From positions 15,231,289 through 15,295,288 of the forward strand of contig NC_059395.1 of NCBI RefSeq assembly GCF_905220565.1: a stretch of DNA of 64,000 nt, written 5' to 3'. Both the position numbers and the translations under genes were made by a program. Shown piece after piece: positions 1 through 10,462 of the stretch. The first letter of the stretch is position 1, and every line of letters begins with the position of its first letter. The notes under the pieces were generated by a model that saw only the letters and a list, made by a program, of their open reading frames with translations, made no database searches and had not been told where the DNA came from. The stretch comes from Melitaea cinxia (lineage: Eukaryota; Arthropoda; Insecta; Lepidoptera; Nymphalidae).

Positions 1-10
1 TTGAAAGCCT

Positions 11-3000
11 TTAAGCTTCTGCTTGTAATCTTTTGATGAAAGACTCCTTTTTCTGCTTAATCCTGTTCTTCCTCTCAGCCAGGGTAAGCTTACGTTTGTT
101 CCAACGTTTCTGTTTAGCTGGATCCTTCTTGGCTTCCTTCTTCTTGTGGGATGGGTCAGCACGGATTGCTTCATGGGCTTTTTTGTATAGACCTTCAATC
201 TAAAAAAAACAATACTATAAATTTATTATGTATTGCAAATAATGAGCATAATAAATAAATATTGATTTAAAACAAGATAAAAGTTTTAAATTTATATGAA
301 TATTAATTATATTTTTTTATTAATAATAAATTGGTAACATTTAATAATCAATTATATATACTCATAATAGTTTTGTTACTAGATTTTTATTTTTGTAGCT
401 AAATGTTTTATATCTTTAAAGTATTATATACTTTAAAGAACTGTAACAGTTTTGCATTATTTTTGTCCAACTTCGACACTGCTTTAATATAGATATCATG
501 CAGTAATTTGTTTGGACGTTAAAGAAATATTAAGTATACTTACAGAATCAGCAGTAACACCAAGTTTGATATATTTGCCGAACTGTCTCTTGAAAGAATC
601 TTCATCCTCTTGTTCTAGATTACGCATGTACTCTGCTACATGAAGACCAAAGATGTGAGCCCTGTAGAGATATTTGAAATTTTGTAAAAATTAAGCAATG
701 TTTGTTTTAAGCTGTGTGTTTATCAAGATTTTAGGTTAGTTCATAGGCACTAACATTTAATACCTATATGAGGATAAAAATGTATATTTACAAACTAAAG
801 ATAAAATTTTTATGCATTGTTTTTATGCAAATGTTAGAAATACGGGTTCAAAAAAATTGTGTAAGCAATTTTTTTTTGACAACCAAAAGTTTTACTATTA
901 CATTTTTGCTCCTTTATGGCTGTTCGATTAATAGACATGCTATTTACCGAAGGATGAATGGAGCTTAATTTTTGAGAAAATATAAATATATTGGTACCTG
1001 TGTACTTCAGCATTGAATTTCTTTGCCTCTGCATCATAACCAGGGAATCTCTTGATGGAATGAGGGACATTGAGGCCACCATCCACAGCACCCTTCATAG
1101 CTCCAAACACTCTGGCACCAGTTGTTGTGCGAGCCAGACCAACATCTAAGTAACATCTAAAAAATTAACAACTCAGGTTAAACTTTTTTCAGTGCAATAA
1201 TTATAACCTTATAGTTAAATATTTTCAGAAAATTACACTGCAACATTCTGCACTGTCCCTTATGGTGTGCCATCTGTCCGCCCGTAATATATCATCATAA
1301 AGTATAAACAAAATAGGCCATTCTCTATCTGCCATATTTAAACATACAGTTAATTTAATTTGCTTTTCTTTTAACTTTAATGTGAGTCAACTTTACAAAA
1401 ATCTGAGTTTAATTATTATTATAACCAAGTCATTCTCACCTACAAAATTATTATTCTCACATACAAAGTTTTAGACCAGATAAAGTATGAAATTGTATTG
1501 CTAGTATGAAAAAAAAAAAAAAATGAATAATTAAGAAAATCACTAAGCAGTAAGCAAAATTCTCATTGTCCAATATGATTTATTTAAAATATGTAATTTA
1601 ATGCCAAATTTTAAATATGTATATAATATGATGATATATAATTTTATAATATGCTGTGTGTTTACAGCAGTAAAGAATATAGCCACCCTGTCCCTTCGCG
1701 TGTGTGTAGAGGCGACTAAGGGATAACACAGTTCCACTACCACCTTGGAATTTAAAAAGCCAACCAACAGCGGGATAGCCATCCAACTGCTGCTGGCTTT
1801 GAAATACTCAGACTAAAAACGGACAGCAGCGTCTTTGGTGCAACAAAGCTAGCCCTGTGGTCACTAACCCGCCTACCCAACGTGGTGACTATGGGCAACA
1901 CACGAGTTCACGCCACTTTCGGCGCGAACTTGTAGAGGCTTTTGTCCAGCAGTGGACTGCGATAGGCTGAAATGATGATAAAAAAATATTTCACTTCAGC
2001 CTGTAATATCCCACTACTGGGTATAGGCTTCTGAGCTTAATCCACCAAACTGCTACAATGCAGGTTGGCAGATATATTCCCTATGCTATGAGTAACAATC
2101 GCTATCTAAAGTACATGATAACAACTGGGACCAATAACAACCAACTGCTTTATGTGCTATCCAAGGTACAGTGGGGAGACTCACAAGGACTGACATCTAA
2201 ACCAGAAACAAATAATTTTACAAATGCAAATATCTAATTTGTATCTAACCCATAAAACATTGGTGTTTTAGGAGACTACACACAAGACTACACCAAAGCT
2301 GGAGCAATTTTACTCATTCATAAAAATTATTGACAACAGATTTTACCTGAATGCACCAGGTCCATTGTCTACGGGTTCCACATTAAATTCATCGCCAGTG
2401 ACTTCAGTGGCTCCTGCATATAAGGTGTCCAGACCTAGTCTTTGTAACAAGCGCCTGGCAAGAAGGAGACCAGTGCAATATGCCGCTGCATAGTTGGTTA
2501 AGCCCACCTTGAAAGAAAAGTCTTATTCAGTAAGAAAAAAGTTCAAATAACCAATACTTTAATATTATTTAATGTAGATTATCAGTATTGAACATATAAC
2601 AACATGGAGATTGCATTTGTACAGTGCTTCAGACCGCCCGTTCAAAATCATCATGTGAAGAATGTCTTAATATTTGAAAGTTTTATATTATTAGTAACAA
2701 AGTCACTTACTTTGATACCATACTGAGGTAATTCATGTGAGTAAGCTGCACAAACAATGTGGTCCCCTTCAATCCGCGAGTATGCAACTTGGCATGTCAC
2801 ATCCTTGTTTGAGAGACGGACTATAAGACGATATTTGGGTGTATTGTATTTATTCTTGTCCTGAAAGGTTCATTTAAATGTGAGAAAGCTGGTCAGTTAT
2901 CTCAAAATAATTCAACAATACCTTTGCAAATTCTTACATACCTGGACGACAAGGCGTTTTCGTGCATAATAGTCAGTTTTACCTTCACGGCGCCTCTTGA

Positions 3001-3555
3001 ACTTGACTTGGTAACGCTTAAAGTATTGTTTATTTTTCACGACTTTCACGAAGCCCTAATAAAAAAATAATTTACTATAAAAAATTGTACAAGCAATCTT
3101 CACGTCAATATTAAAAGAAGATATATCAGAGACACTTTATAATCATAATTATTGCTCCTGAAAACACACTAATATAGTTACACGCATAAAACATGGTATA
3201 ACTTATCAAATATGCTCATCGGCAATATCAGATGACGCGCATGTGTCAGTTTCTCATCATTTAATTTGTAGGTTATAAGAAAATCTATTCCTCTTTTAAT
3301 TGTATTTATATTTATCTTTTTCCATAGTCATTAGATTATTTTAATGTAATGTTAATTTGTTGATATTAGACATAAAACCAATACGTTAAAATATACAAAA
3401 TACAACTACAGGTTTATCCGAAGACACGACATAGCAGTGTTATCCAAATCTATAGCATCAATCTCAACATAAAACTTAAAAATCATTAATAACGTAAGAA
3501 ACATTTTTGACACAAAATGCACTTTCGGTAATATTTAAAACACTGGGCTCACCAT
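11..3555 (-). CDS. RpL5: Large ribosomal subunit protein uL18 (RpL5)
   Basis: Ribosomal protein L5 binds 5S rRNA and is assembled with it into the 60S subunit. The seven coding exons are 3553-3555, 2942-3055, 2711-2860, 2347-2507, 998-1156, 544-661 and 11-199; they sum to 297 codons plus stop, the usual length. The first coding exon is only the ATG, followed at once by a GTGAGC donor. The spliced protein starts M-GFVKVVKNKQYFKRYQVKF and carries the conserved KYRLIVRLSNKD, GLTNYAAAYCTGLLLARR, ARTTTGARVFGAMKGAVDGG and FKRQFGKYIKLG blocks. The C-terminus is lysine/arginine rich. Two introns carry probable C/D snoRNAs, as is usual for ribosomal protein host genes. The gene is head-to-head with the AGPAT gene. 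Identity is certain; exon edges are read by eye. Confidence 0.96.
1219..1304 (-). ncRNA. Box C/D snoRNA candidate, U43-like, in RpL5 intron
   Basis: On the minus strand this intron segment has a box C ATGATGA (1298-1292), a guide ACGGGCGGA (1285-1277), a D' box CAGA (1276-1273) and a box D CTGA (1228-1225). The guide pairs with the universally conserved CCGCCCGU near the 3' end of 18S rRNA. The arrangement guide plus CAGA is the same as in vertebrate U43 (SNORD43), which directs 2'-O-methylation of a C in that 18S segment; the fifth base from D' points to the same C here. The terminal stem is weak (TTT/AAA next to the boxes). The overall length of about 80 nt is normal. Confidence 0.62.
1660..1990 (+). 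repeat. Lepidopteran retroposon tail (RTE/SINE-like), copy 1
   Basis: A GC-richer segment inside an RpL5 intron that is closely matched by 51583-51915 in this window: the shared blocks include GAGGCGACTAAGGGATAACA, the run around ACCACCTTGGAA, the CGGGATAGCCATCCAACTGC block and GTCCAGCAGTGGACTG. It ends in a GATGATGATAA-type microsatellite followed by A-rich sequence, as in RTE-type 3' tails. It has no open frame of note. The family name is not certain. Confidence 0.7.
1991..2245 (+). repeat. Second lepidopteran interspersed repeat, fragment
   Basis: The segment beginning CAGCCTGTAATATCCCACTA, with AGCTTAATCCACCA, TGCAGGTTGGCAGATATATT, GGTACAGTGGGGAGAC and CACAAGGACT, is matched in the same orientation by 58711-58990 and in reverse by 50590-50715. 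It is a decayed non-coding retroposon segment that directly follows the RTE-like tail. Confidence 0.65.
2576..2660 (-). ncRNA. Second U43-like box C/D snoRNA candidate in the preceding RpL5 intron
   Basis: Minus strand: box C ATGATGA (2654-2648), guide ACGGGCGGT (2641-2633), D' CTGA (2632-2629), box D CTGA (2585-2582), with a possible degenerate C' box ATGTTGT between. The guide can form nine pairs with ACCGCCCGT of 18S rRNA and selects the same C as the copy at 1219-1304. It looks like a diverged duplicate of that snoRNA. No good terminal stem is visible, so this is less sure than the first copy. Confidence 0.52.
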
Positions 3556-3599
3556 TTTAATATTTTAATAACAATCCAGGAATGGGTTACTTCGCGGAC

Positions 3600-3626
3600 G
3601 GTAACCTACGAAAAGGAAAGGACCTT
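3600..3626 (-). promoter_or_regulatory. Probable RpL5 transcription start with 5' TOP tract
   Basis: On the minus strand, CTTTCCTTTTC (3620 down to 3610) lies about 55-65 bases before the RpL5 ATG. A C followed by a pyrimidine run is the typical start of ribosomal protein mRNAs (5' TOP), which places them under growth-dependent translational control. No TATA box is evident. The exact start base is inferred. Confidence 0.5.
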
Positions 3627-4078
3627 TTTTAAAATCACCATAGAGTAATTAACACAGTAGCTCAACAGTGAACAGAATATACTAAATGATGTTGCCACTA
3701 AATCAATTTCGCTATTTTTATTGATATTCAAAATTAAATAGTTAAGTACCTAATTTACAAAGTGCCTTACTTGATTATTTTCATTTAAAAATATATTTAA
3801 ATACAGTATTTAGATTTTGAAAGTTAGGTAGTAATGTCTAATTTATAATATAAACATGCCATATTTTTAAAAGAAACGTATACATGAGAGAGATAGTTTA
3901 TTATCTAAATTTCAAAATTTACATTAATTTGTAAAAATGATAACTTGTTGTACTTTTTTTTATTTTTGAGTTTAAAAAACCCTACTTATATTATATAAAT
4001 GTAAACTATTAAAGGCAGGATAGTTATTGTATAGTAACACTGCTTGCTTCACTTTTTTCTTTTTGTCTATGGTTCGTT

Positions 4079-5200
4079 ATGGCTTCCTCCTATTCATATC
4101 CTGAGTTATTTTTGGCGGGTTTTATATTTACCTTGCCATTTTTATACGAAAAAAGCAATGTTTTTCGATATTATTTAAAGTTTTTTCTTTACTATGTTTA
4201 TGTGCTAATAACATGTACAATATTACTGCCTGTAGTGTTATTATATCCGCGCGACGTTACAAATCTAATGTAAGATATTGATTATTTTATGCTATCTTTT
4301 TAAACTGAAAATATATAATTGAATTTATATTTTACAGCGTAGCATCTCGGTTCTGCCGGTATGCTTCTCATATCGTTGGGATAGAGTGGGAATTAAAGGG
4401 AATGGAACACTGGGATAATGAACAATGCTACATCGTAATTTCTAATCATCAAAGCTCGTTAGATATTTTAGGTATTTTTTTATTTAAAAACATTATTTTA
4501 GAAATAATATGTCGATAATAAAAAGTATTTACAATTTACAGGTATGTTTGAAATGTGGCCTCGCATGAAACGATGTACTGTTGTCGCGAAAAGACCTTTA
4601 ATGTTTGCTGGTGCATTTGGCTTTGGGGCTTGGCTTTCAGGTTTAGTTTTTATAGACCGTCTTAAAACTGAAAAAGCTCGGCAACTAATGAAAGAGGCTA
4701 CTAAAAGAGTAATACAGGACAAGGTAAAAAAAGATACATTCAATTTTAAAAAATAATTAAATCAAAAAATGAATCAATCATAAAATATTATTTTTTAGAC
4801 CAAGCTTTGGATCTTTCCTGAGGGAGCGCGATTTAATAAAGGCAGTATACAGCCTTTCAAGAAAGGAGCATTTTATCTAGCAATTGATGCCCAAATACCA
4901 ATAATGCCTGTTGTGTTTAGCCAGTACTATTTTCTTGACAATGAAACAAAAACATTTGAACCAGGTGAAAAAAAAAACTACATGGTCAAATTTTTGTATA
5001 ATAATTAATAAAAATTATGTATACTATAATTTATGCTTATTTCAGGAAAAGTTGTTATTACTACTTTGCCCCCTATACCTACAAAAGGAATGACAAGAAA
5101 CGATTTGGAATCTCTTTCTGATATGGCTCGTGAACAGATGATTGAAGTATTCAATGAAAGTTCCAAGGATCTAGTAAAACAAAAGAAAATAGCTATCTAG
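4079..5200 (+). CDS. 1-acyl-sn-glycerol-3-phosphate acyltransferase (AGPAT)
   Basis: This enzyme acylates lysophosphatidic acid to phosphatidic acid at the ER membrane, an early step of phospholipid and triglyceride synthesis. The five exons 4079-4269, 4338-4471, 4542-4723, 4799-4964 and 5046-5200 give 275 residues. Two hydrophobic segments lie in residues 9-57. The acyltransferase motifs appear in order: NHQSSLD at 100-106 (NHX4D, catalytic His101/Asp106), FIDR at 145-148, FPEGAR at 175-180 and the IPIMPVVFS block after it. FPEGAR replaces the commoner FPEGTR, a mild and known variation. An upstream ATG at 4069 opens only a 12-codon frame, so the ATG at 4079 is taken as the start. It resembles the vertebrate AGPAT1/2 branch; I cannot pick the insect paralogue. 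Confidence 0.93.
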
Positions 5201-6188
5201 GAAATCTTAATTCGACACCTAGAATAGGTATATAAAAGTATAATTTGCTCCATATCATATACAAAAAAATATATAATCTAGGTGTGAATTTTTGCCAAAG
5301 ATATTAAAATTGTTAAGTTTGCATTAAAAATACATTTAGTCTATTAATTTCTAGTCAGAATGATACCTACCTTATATATATATTTATATTTGTTATATTC
5401 TATTTCCATATATAATCATGAAATTTGTTTATATATCTATGCATTTATTTAAAAAAGCTAGTCATGTAGAAAAATAACAATCTAAGTTATTGTTGTATAT
5501 TATTTAATAAAAAAATGAATTGTAATTTCATTATTATTCCTTTGATTACTCAATGCAACTTAAATAAAAACAAATTTAAACACAAAAATGTCATGTTTAT
5601 TTGGCTATGCCAACAATATACCTTAACATACTATTTTTTTGTGGCATAAGTAATACATCAAAAACAAATTCTGGTACTACTAAGAAACAGGAATTATACT
5701 AATCTTGAAGTTGCTTATATATAGACACACTTGCCAGATATAGGGCATCAAAAATGACAAAGCCTTATGATACGAAATTATTAAATATTATGAAAAATGC
5801 TATTCCCCATGGTTGTGCATATTTACATTGTCTTATTTATTAATGGTATAATTTCTGATTATATTACATAAATATTTAATTTAATAACACAACCTTGACT
5901 ATAGTTAAGATACAAAGATTATTTTATGATTTTTTTATTTGATACATATGGCTTTCCATCAAGATTGTGACAAATATAATTTTATTTCTTTCGCAGTTAT
6001 AGTTAGGGTTGTGTATTTTACTAATAAGTTTTAGAATTATTAGTTACGATACTCCAGAAGAAAGGCAGAGAGTACAATTTAGACATTTTCAGTCAATTAT
6101 TCCTTTATGCATAAATGTGACAATGTCTAACTTTTACACATTTTCAGTTTGTAAGTATGATAGAACAGGTTACAGCCCCAAATGAAAT
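5201..6188. other. AGPAT 3' UTR and tail-to-tail spacer
   Basis: AT-rich sequence between the AGPAT and SCYL3 stop codons. A plus-strand AATAAA at 5506-5511 is the likely AGPAT polyadenylation signal. I see no other gene or clear repeat. Confidence 0.6.
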
Positions 6189-8903
6189 TTAATCATTCCA
6201 ATTTTCTCCCCAACCTTCATTTTCATCTGCTTCATCACCAGGTATAAAATTCAACTTAGTAAAATTATCAGGCTTCTCAATAATCGTAACAACTTTTTGT
6301 TTTTCTATAACTGGCATCATATCAGCAAAAAAGTCAAAATCGTCCTTTTTATTGTTCATATCAATCTTTTGATTCTTGATGTCTAGCTCAGATATATCTA
6401 CCATATTCTTTTTCGCTTCAAAAGCAGCTTTCTGCAGTAAAGTGGCTTTTGTTGACACTGTTTCTTTATCTGTTGTTAAAAGTTTAGATAACGACTTGGT
6501 GTCCTGTGAATTTTCCTCCATTAATACTGTATCTGTAGTATTTTTAATAATTGGTTTGTCATCTATAGTCACTAATTGTTTGTTAGAGTTATCCCAATCA
6601 TCCCAGTCATCCTCTGAATGCAATGCAAAGTTCCTCTGAGTATCTGATGTTATAACATCATTTTCTATAGCTTCACCCCCAACAGGAGAAGGTCTTTCAT
6701 TAAGTGTTATAGTTTGCTCAAATCCAAATGTAGATGTACTTCCATCATCCGGGAATATTGTTTGAGGAGAGTGAAAATCTCTTAATACTTTGTTAGCTAA
6801 ATAAAAATCAGGATCAATTTTTGTGTTAGATTTTGTTAAATTCCCCTTTGGTCTACCATCTGTAAATAGCTTTGATCTTTTCCCTCCAACAACTGTGTCA
6901 GCTCCTAGTATTGGTACCAATTCACTGAGGCAAATTAAGGTAGATGCAACTAGATTGTCATCTGTATCTTTTATACCCAGAAGCAACTGAAAACGGTAAA
7001 TAGAATAATGGTAATAAGACACGAGACAAATAAAAAAATCATTTTATGTTTAATAATATTGTACCTCTGGTAAGATTTGCTGAGATAGTTCTTCATGTGT
7101 AAATACATGAACAAATTTGGTAAAATGAGACAGTAAAAGCATGCGAATTTGACTATCTCTGACACTAAACAACTGGAGTAGTCTTGGTTTTAGATGCTCT
7201 TTAAATATACTAAGACTAAAGAATCCAGTGGATTCACCAAATTGTAATCTGTCTGTAAGAATATAATTACATTACATTAATATAACTATTGTATAACAAT
7301 TACTATAATCATAGAAAAAATAATGTTATCTATGTATGTACCATTTTTAGGTTTTAAAATGAATGGTAGCACATCTTTTCGTGCTGTTTGATCTAGTAGA
7401 GTAAGTCTTGATAGTAATAACCCGCCAAGTTGCTTTGCAACAGTTTCTTCGTCATAAACCTTGAGATGGCTCAAAATGTTTGAGAAGAATTCATTTCTCT
7501 CTTCCTCACTCTTTAAAGGTAGGAAATTAAGAAACTTATAAATGGTAATAAATTCATGATTAAAAAAATTATCTTTTAATACTTCTGATAAGTTAGGTCT
7601 TTTCTCAGGATTTGGATTTTGCAAACAACTTCTACAGTATGCTTTAAATTCTTTTAAGTGAGGTACTTCATCTGGAAAAAAAAAAATGTATGCAGTAAAA
7701 TAAAATTGTTACTTAATATACAATTCAATGTTTTTAACAGTTTGTAATATAGTTACCATCACTGTGACCTTTAAAGACATCTTCGACTAATACTGCAAAG
7801 GCATACTGATCTACTTTTGAACTTATTTCTTGTGAATCTTCATTTGGGTCTATAGCTTTGTCATACCTGAAATTACATAAACAATGAAATTTATTATTTT
7901 TCTAGGCACTGTAATTTATAATTTGTCTAGGCACAATGTAAGAATTATTTAATGCAATAAGACCATTATCATCACTTTCTATCTTGTTATTGTTATGTTT
8001 TATTGAAATTATACTTTTATGTGGTGTTCAATATTAAACAATAAATAAATAAATAATGTAAGTACGTATTATATGCAAATTTTTTTGTAAATTAAATATA
8101 CCATACATACGTATGTTCCAAATAAGAATTTGATAAGAACAGATCCAAAATATAGGTAAAGTGTAATAAAACAAATTAAACTTTAAAGTAAGATGTTAAA
8201 TACCTGTGTATTCTAGCATGTTTTAAATAAGCAACATTCAACTCGTTAAATGTACACAAATATTGTAAGCCGGCTAGTTTCCATTGTCCATCCCCAGATA
8301 CATAAACAGACGATACACCAACATTATTGTGTGACATTCCTGCCTAAAAATACACATATTAAAACAAATCAAAATAAGTAATTGATGCTCATTAGATATA
8401 CATTTTTAATTTTTTTCATAAATAATTTATAAAATATTCACCTGTTCATGAAGAAAAACTAAAGCTTGCAAAATATTATTAAGTCCTATACAAATTTGAA
8501 GAGGTGTTTGTGAATTCAAGATGTGTGCTAAAGGCTGGACATATTCTGTTGCCAAGTGGAATGTGGATCTTTGTTGCCAACTTGATAAATATCTCACTAT
8601 GCATGGATGCCGATATTTTAAAAGATTCTGAAAATATATCAATAATATGTAATTGAAACCACATTTTAGTTAAGGAACGGGAAGTATACTCACGTTTGAA
8701 AATTTTTCTAAAGGTGTTGATACTGTCCATAATGGACCTAATACTATTTCTCCTTTAAAAACGGAAACTGACCCATCACTCTTCAAACTAAAGTACCTAC
8801 AACTGTCTTTTATAGTAGCCTGGTAATGTGACCAGAAGTCAGTTACTTCTATTGCCTTCTCTTCTATTTCTAAGCCGTTTAAATGAGAAGTATCGTTTCC
8901 CAT
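6189..8903 (-). CDS. SCY1-like pseudokinase 3 (SCYL3 / PACE-1)
   Basis: SCYL proteins are catalytically dead kinases that act as scaffolds in Golgi and secretory traffic; SCYL3/PACE-1 also binds ezrin. The seven exons 8694-8903, 8442-8627, 8204-8343, 7757-7866, 7342-7671, 7065-7252 and 6189-6986 give 653 residues. It starts MGNDTS, a possible N-myristoylation site (Gly2), as in vertebrate PACE-1. A kinase-like domain runs from about residue 25 to 250, but the catalytic loop HRD is replaced by SHNN (136-139) and DFG by AGL (156-158), so no phosphotransfer is expected. Helical HEAT-like repeats follow (about 300-460), then a disordered acidic tail ending GWGENWND. It is divergent from NDUFB8, from which it is now separated by a 10.5-kb insertion. 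Confidence 0.9.
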
Positions 8904-9206
8904 TATGTAAATATGATAATTATGTTAATATTCTATATCATTTCTTCTTAGTTTATTACACACATGTTTTAACATCCATTCTAACAAATGTTAATATAAT
9001 AGCTTAAAGCGAAAAATGTAAATAATTTATTTAAATATCTATATTTTATGTAAATGAGTAGTTTATTACAAAATTATATGCGTAATTTTTATTTTTTAAT
9101 AGTGGAGAAGTTGTCAGTTGTCACTATTTCACATTTTACTATCTCTATCAACTTGGTATCAACATTCTATCAATATTTTGACACATAACAACTCAACAGT
9201 CAACAC
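8904..9206. other. SCYL3 upstream region, left half of a divided intergenic promoter
   Basis: About 300 bases of AT-rich DNA ahead of SCYL3. It ends with the first copy of the 8-bp duplication GTCAACAC (9199-9206) that flanks the inserted hAT composite. Together with 19766-20206 it would have formed an intergenic space of about 0.74 kb between two divergent genes. Confidence 0.6.
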
Positions 9207-9289
9207 CAGGGTTGCCGGGAAAAATACCGAACAGTAAGCAAAAAAAAAAAAGTTTTAATAATTTATTTATATTATTAACTTAAAATACA

Positions 9290-10460
9290 AAGTATATGGC
9301 GTAGTACAAAATAACTTATAAAAATTATATTTTTCACACTGATGCATGCTTCAAGCAATGGCTTATTATAAGTGCCCCATGCATTTCGTGACATTGCAGA
9401 CTGAAATGGAAGTAATGTGCTGGAATTACATCTTATACATAATTCAGGCTTCACCATATCCACACTTAATTTATAACGGCTGTCCTATCACAAATGGTTC
9501 ATATGGCTAAATTCTAATTTCCACATAAGCATTACTACACGGTACTGCCATTATCGTTTTAATTATCTTTTTCAAGTAGGTACTGCCTTTAGAAAAGTCT
9601 TCCACGAAACATAGGATGTAGAAGCTTGGTTTTTTATTGATTTCTTCAAAAAAGCAATCATTCCTCCGTGATTTTATACCGTCTTTAATTGATGCTATAA
9701 TATCATAAACTCTGGCGGAGTGATGTACCTACTCTGATTCAAGAATCTTAATACATTTCATGAATAAATTTAAAAGATGGTGCGCAAAATAAATGTAGCA
9801 CTCTGGCAATCCACCGTTTTTATTAGCCAAGAAGGAGTAAATAGCCTAATTGCACTCATTTTCACTCTCTTCACGAAAATATCTTTTTATTGCAATCAAA
9901 TCAAACAACAGCCTTTTCACAGCTGAAAACAAAGTTGCCTCGCGAACTTGTTATATGGCGAAGTACAGCACGATAGTCTTGGTTAACAAAAACAAAACAT
10001 TCTTTTAGCACCTCCACCCTTTTGGCACTTATTGAAAATTCATCAAAAACGTTAACCACAAGGTTTTCAACGTCGTAGGATAATAAATTTGTACAACGTT
10101 TTAAAGCCTTATGCAGGACATGACACTTGCAGTTTGTTTAGACGATTTTTGGATTCAACTTTTGTAGTTTTTGGAAAACCGAACAAATGCGGCCATAATT
10201 AACTGATGCATTGTCAGTAATATAAAAAACTATATCAGTTATCTCCTGTTTCAAGTTTTCTAGGGCTTTGATCAAGGACTTCATTATAGACTGCGATGTC
10301 TCATCAAGTTCTTCATAAAAATCTAATAGGTAGTAGACTACACTGTCTTGGTCATCAAAAAAGGTTACAACGAGGGGAAATTTTTTCTGTTACCTTTGTT
10401 GAATGCGTCAATAGAAATAGAAAACTTGCTGCTTTAATCTTTAAATTTTTTCAAAATCGT
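9290..10460 (-). pseudogene. hAT transposase remnant, catalytic and dimerisation part
   Basis: Minus-strand translation across two or three frames shows hAT signatures in the right order. These are VVTFFDDQDSVVYYLLDFYE, ITDNASVNYG with a catalytic-type Asp, NCKCHVLHKALKRC, an interrupted VLRHIT...LFSAVKRL block, and near the end a C-terminal AVPCSNAYVE (the A-x-x-S-x-x-x-E-R dimerisation motif, broken by a frameshift). Stops and frameshifts show that it is dead. The N-terminal part lies beyond an inserted LINE, at 13700-13930. Confidence 0.75.
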
Positions 10461-10462
10461 TT

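Noticed and set aside
6376..6639. 87-codon plus-strand ORF
   Set aside because: Antisense to the serine-rich tail exon of SCYL3.
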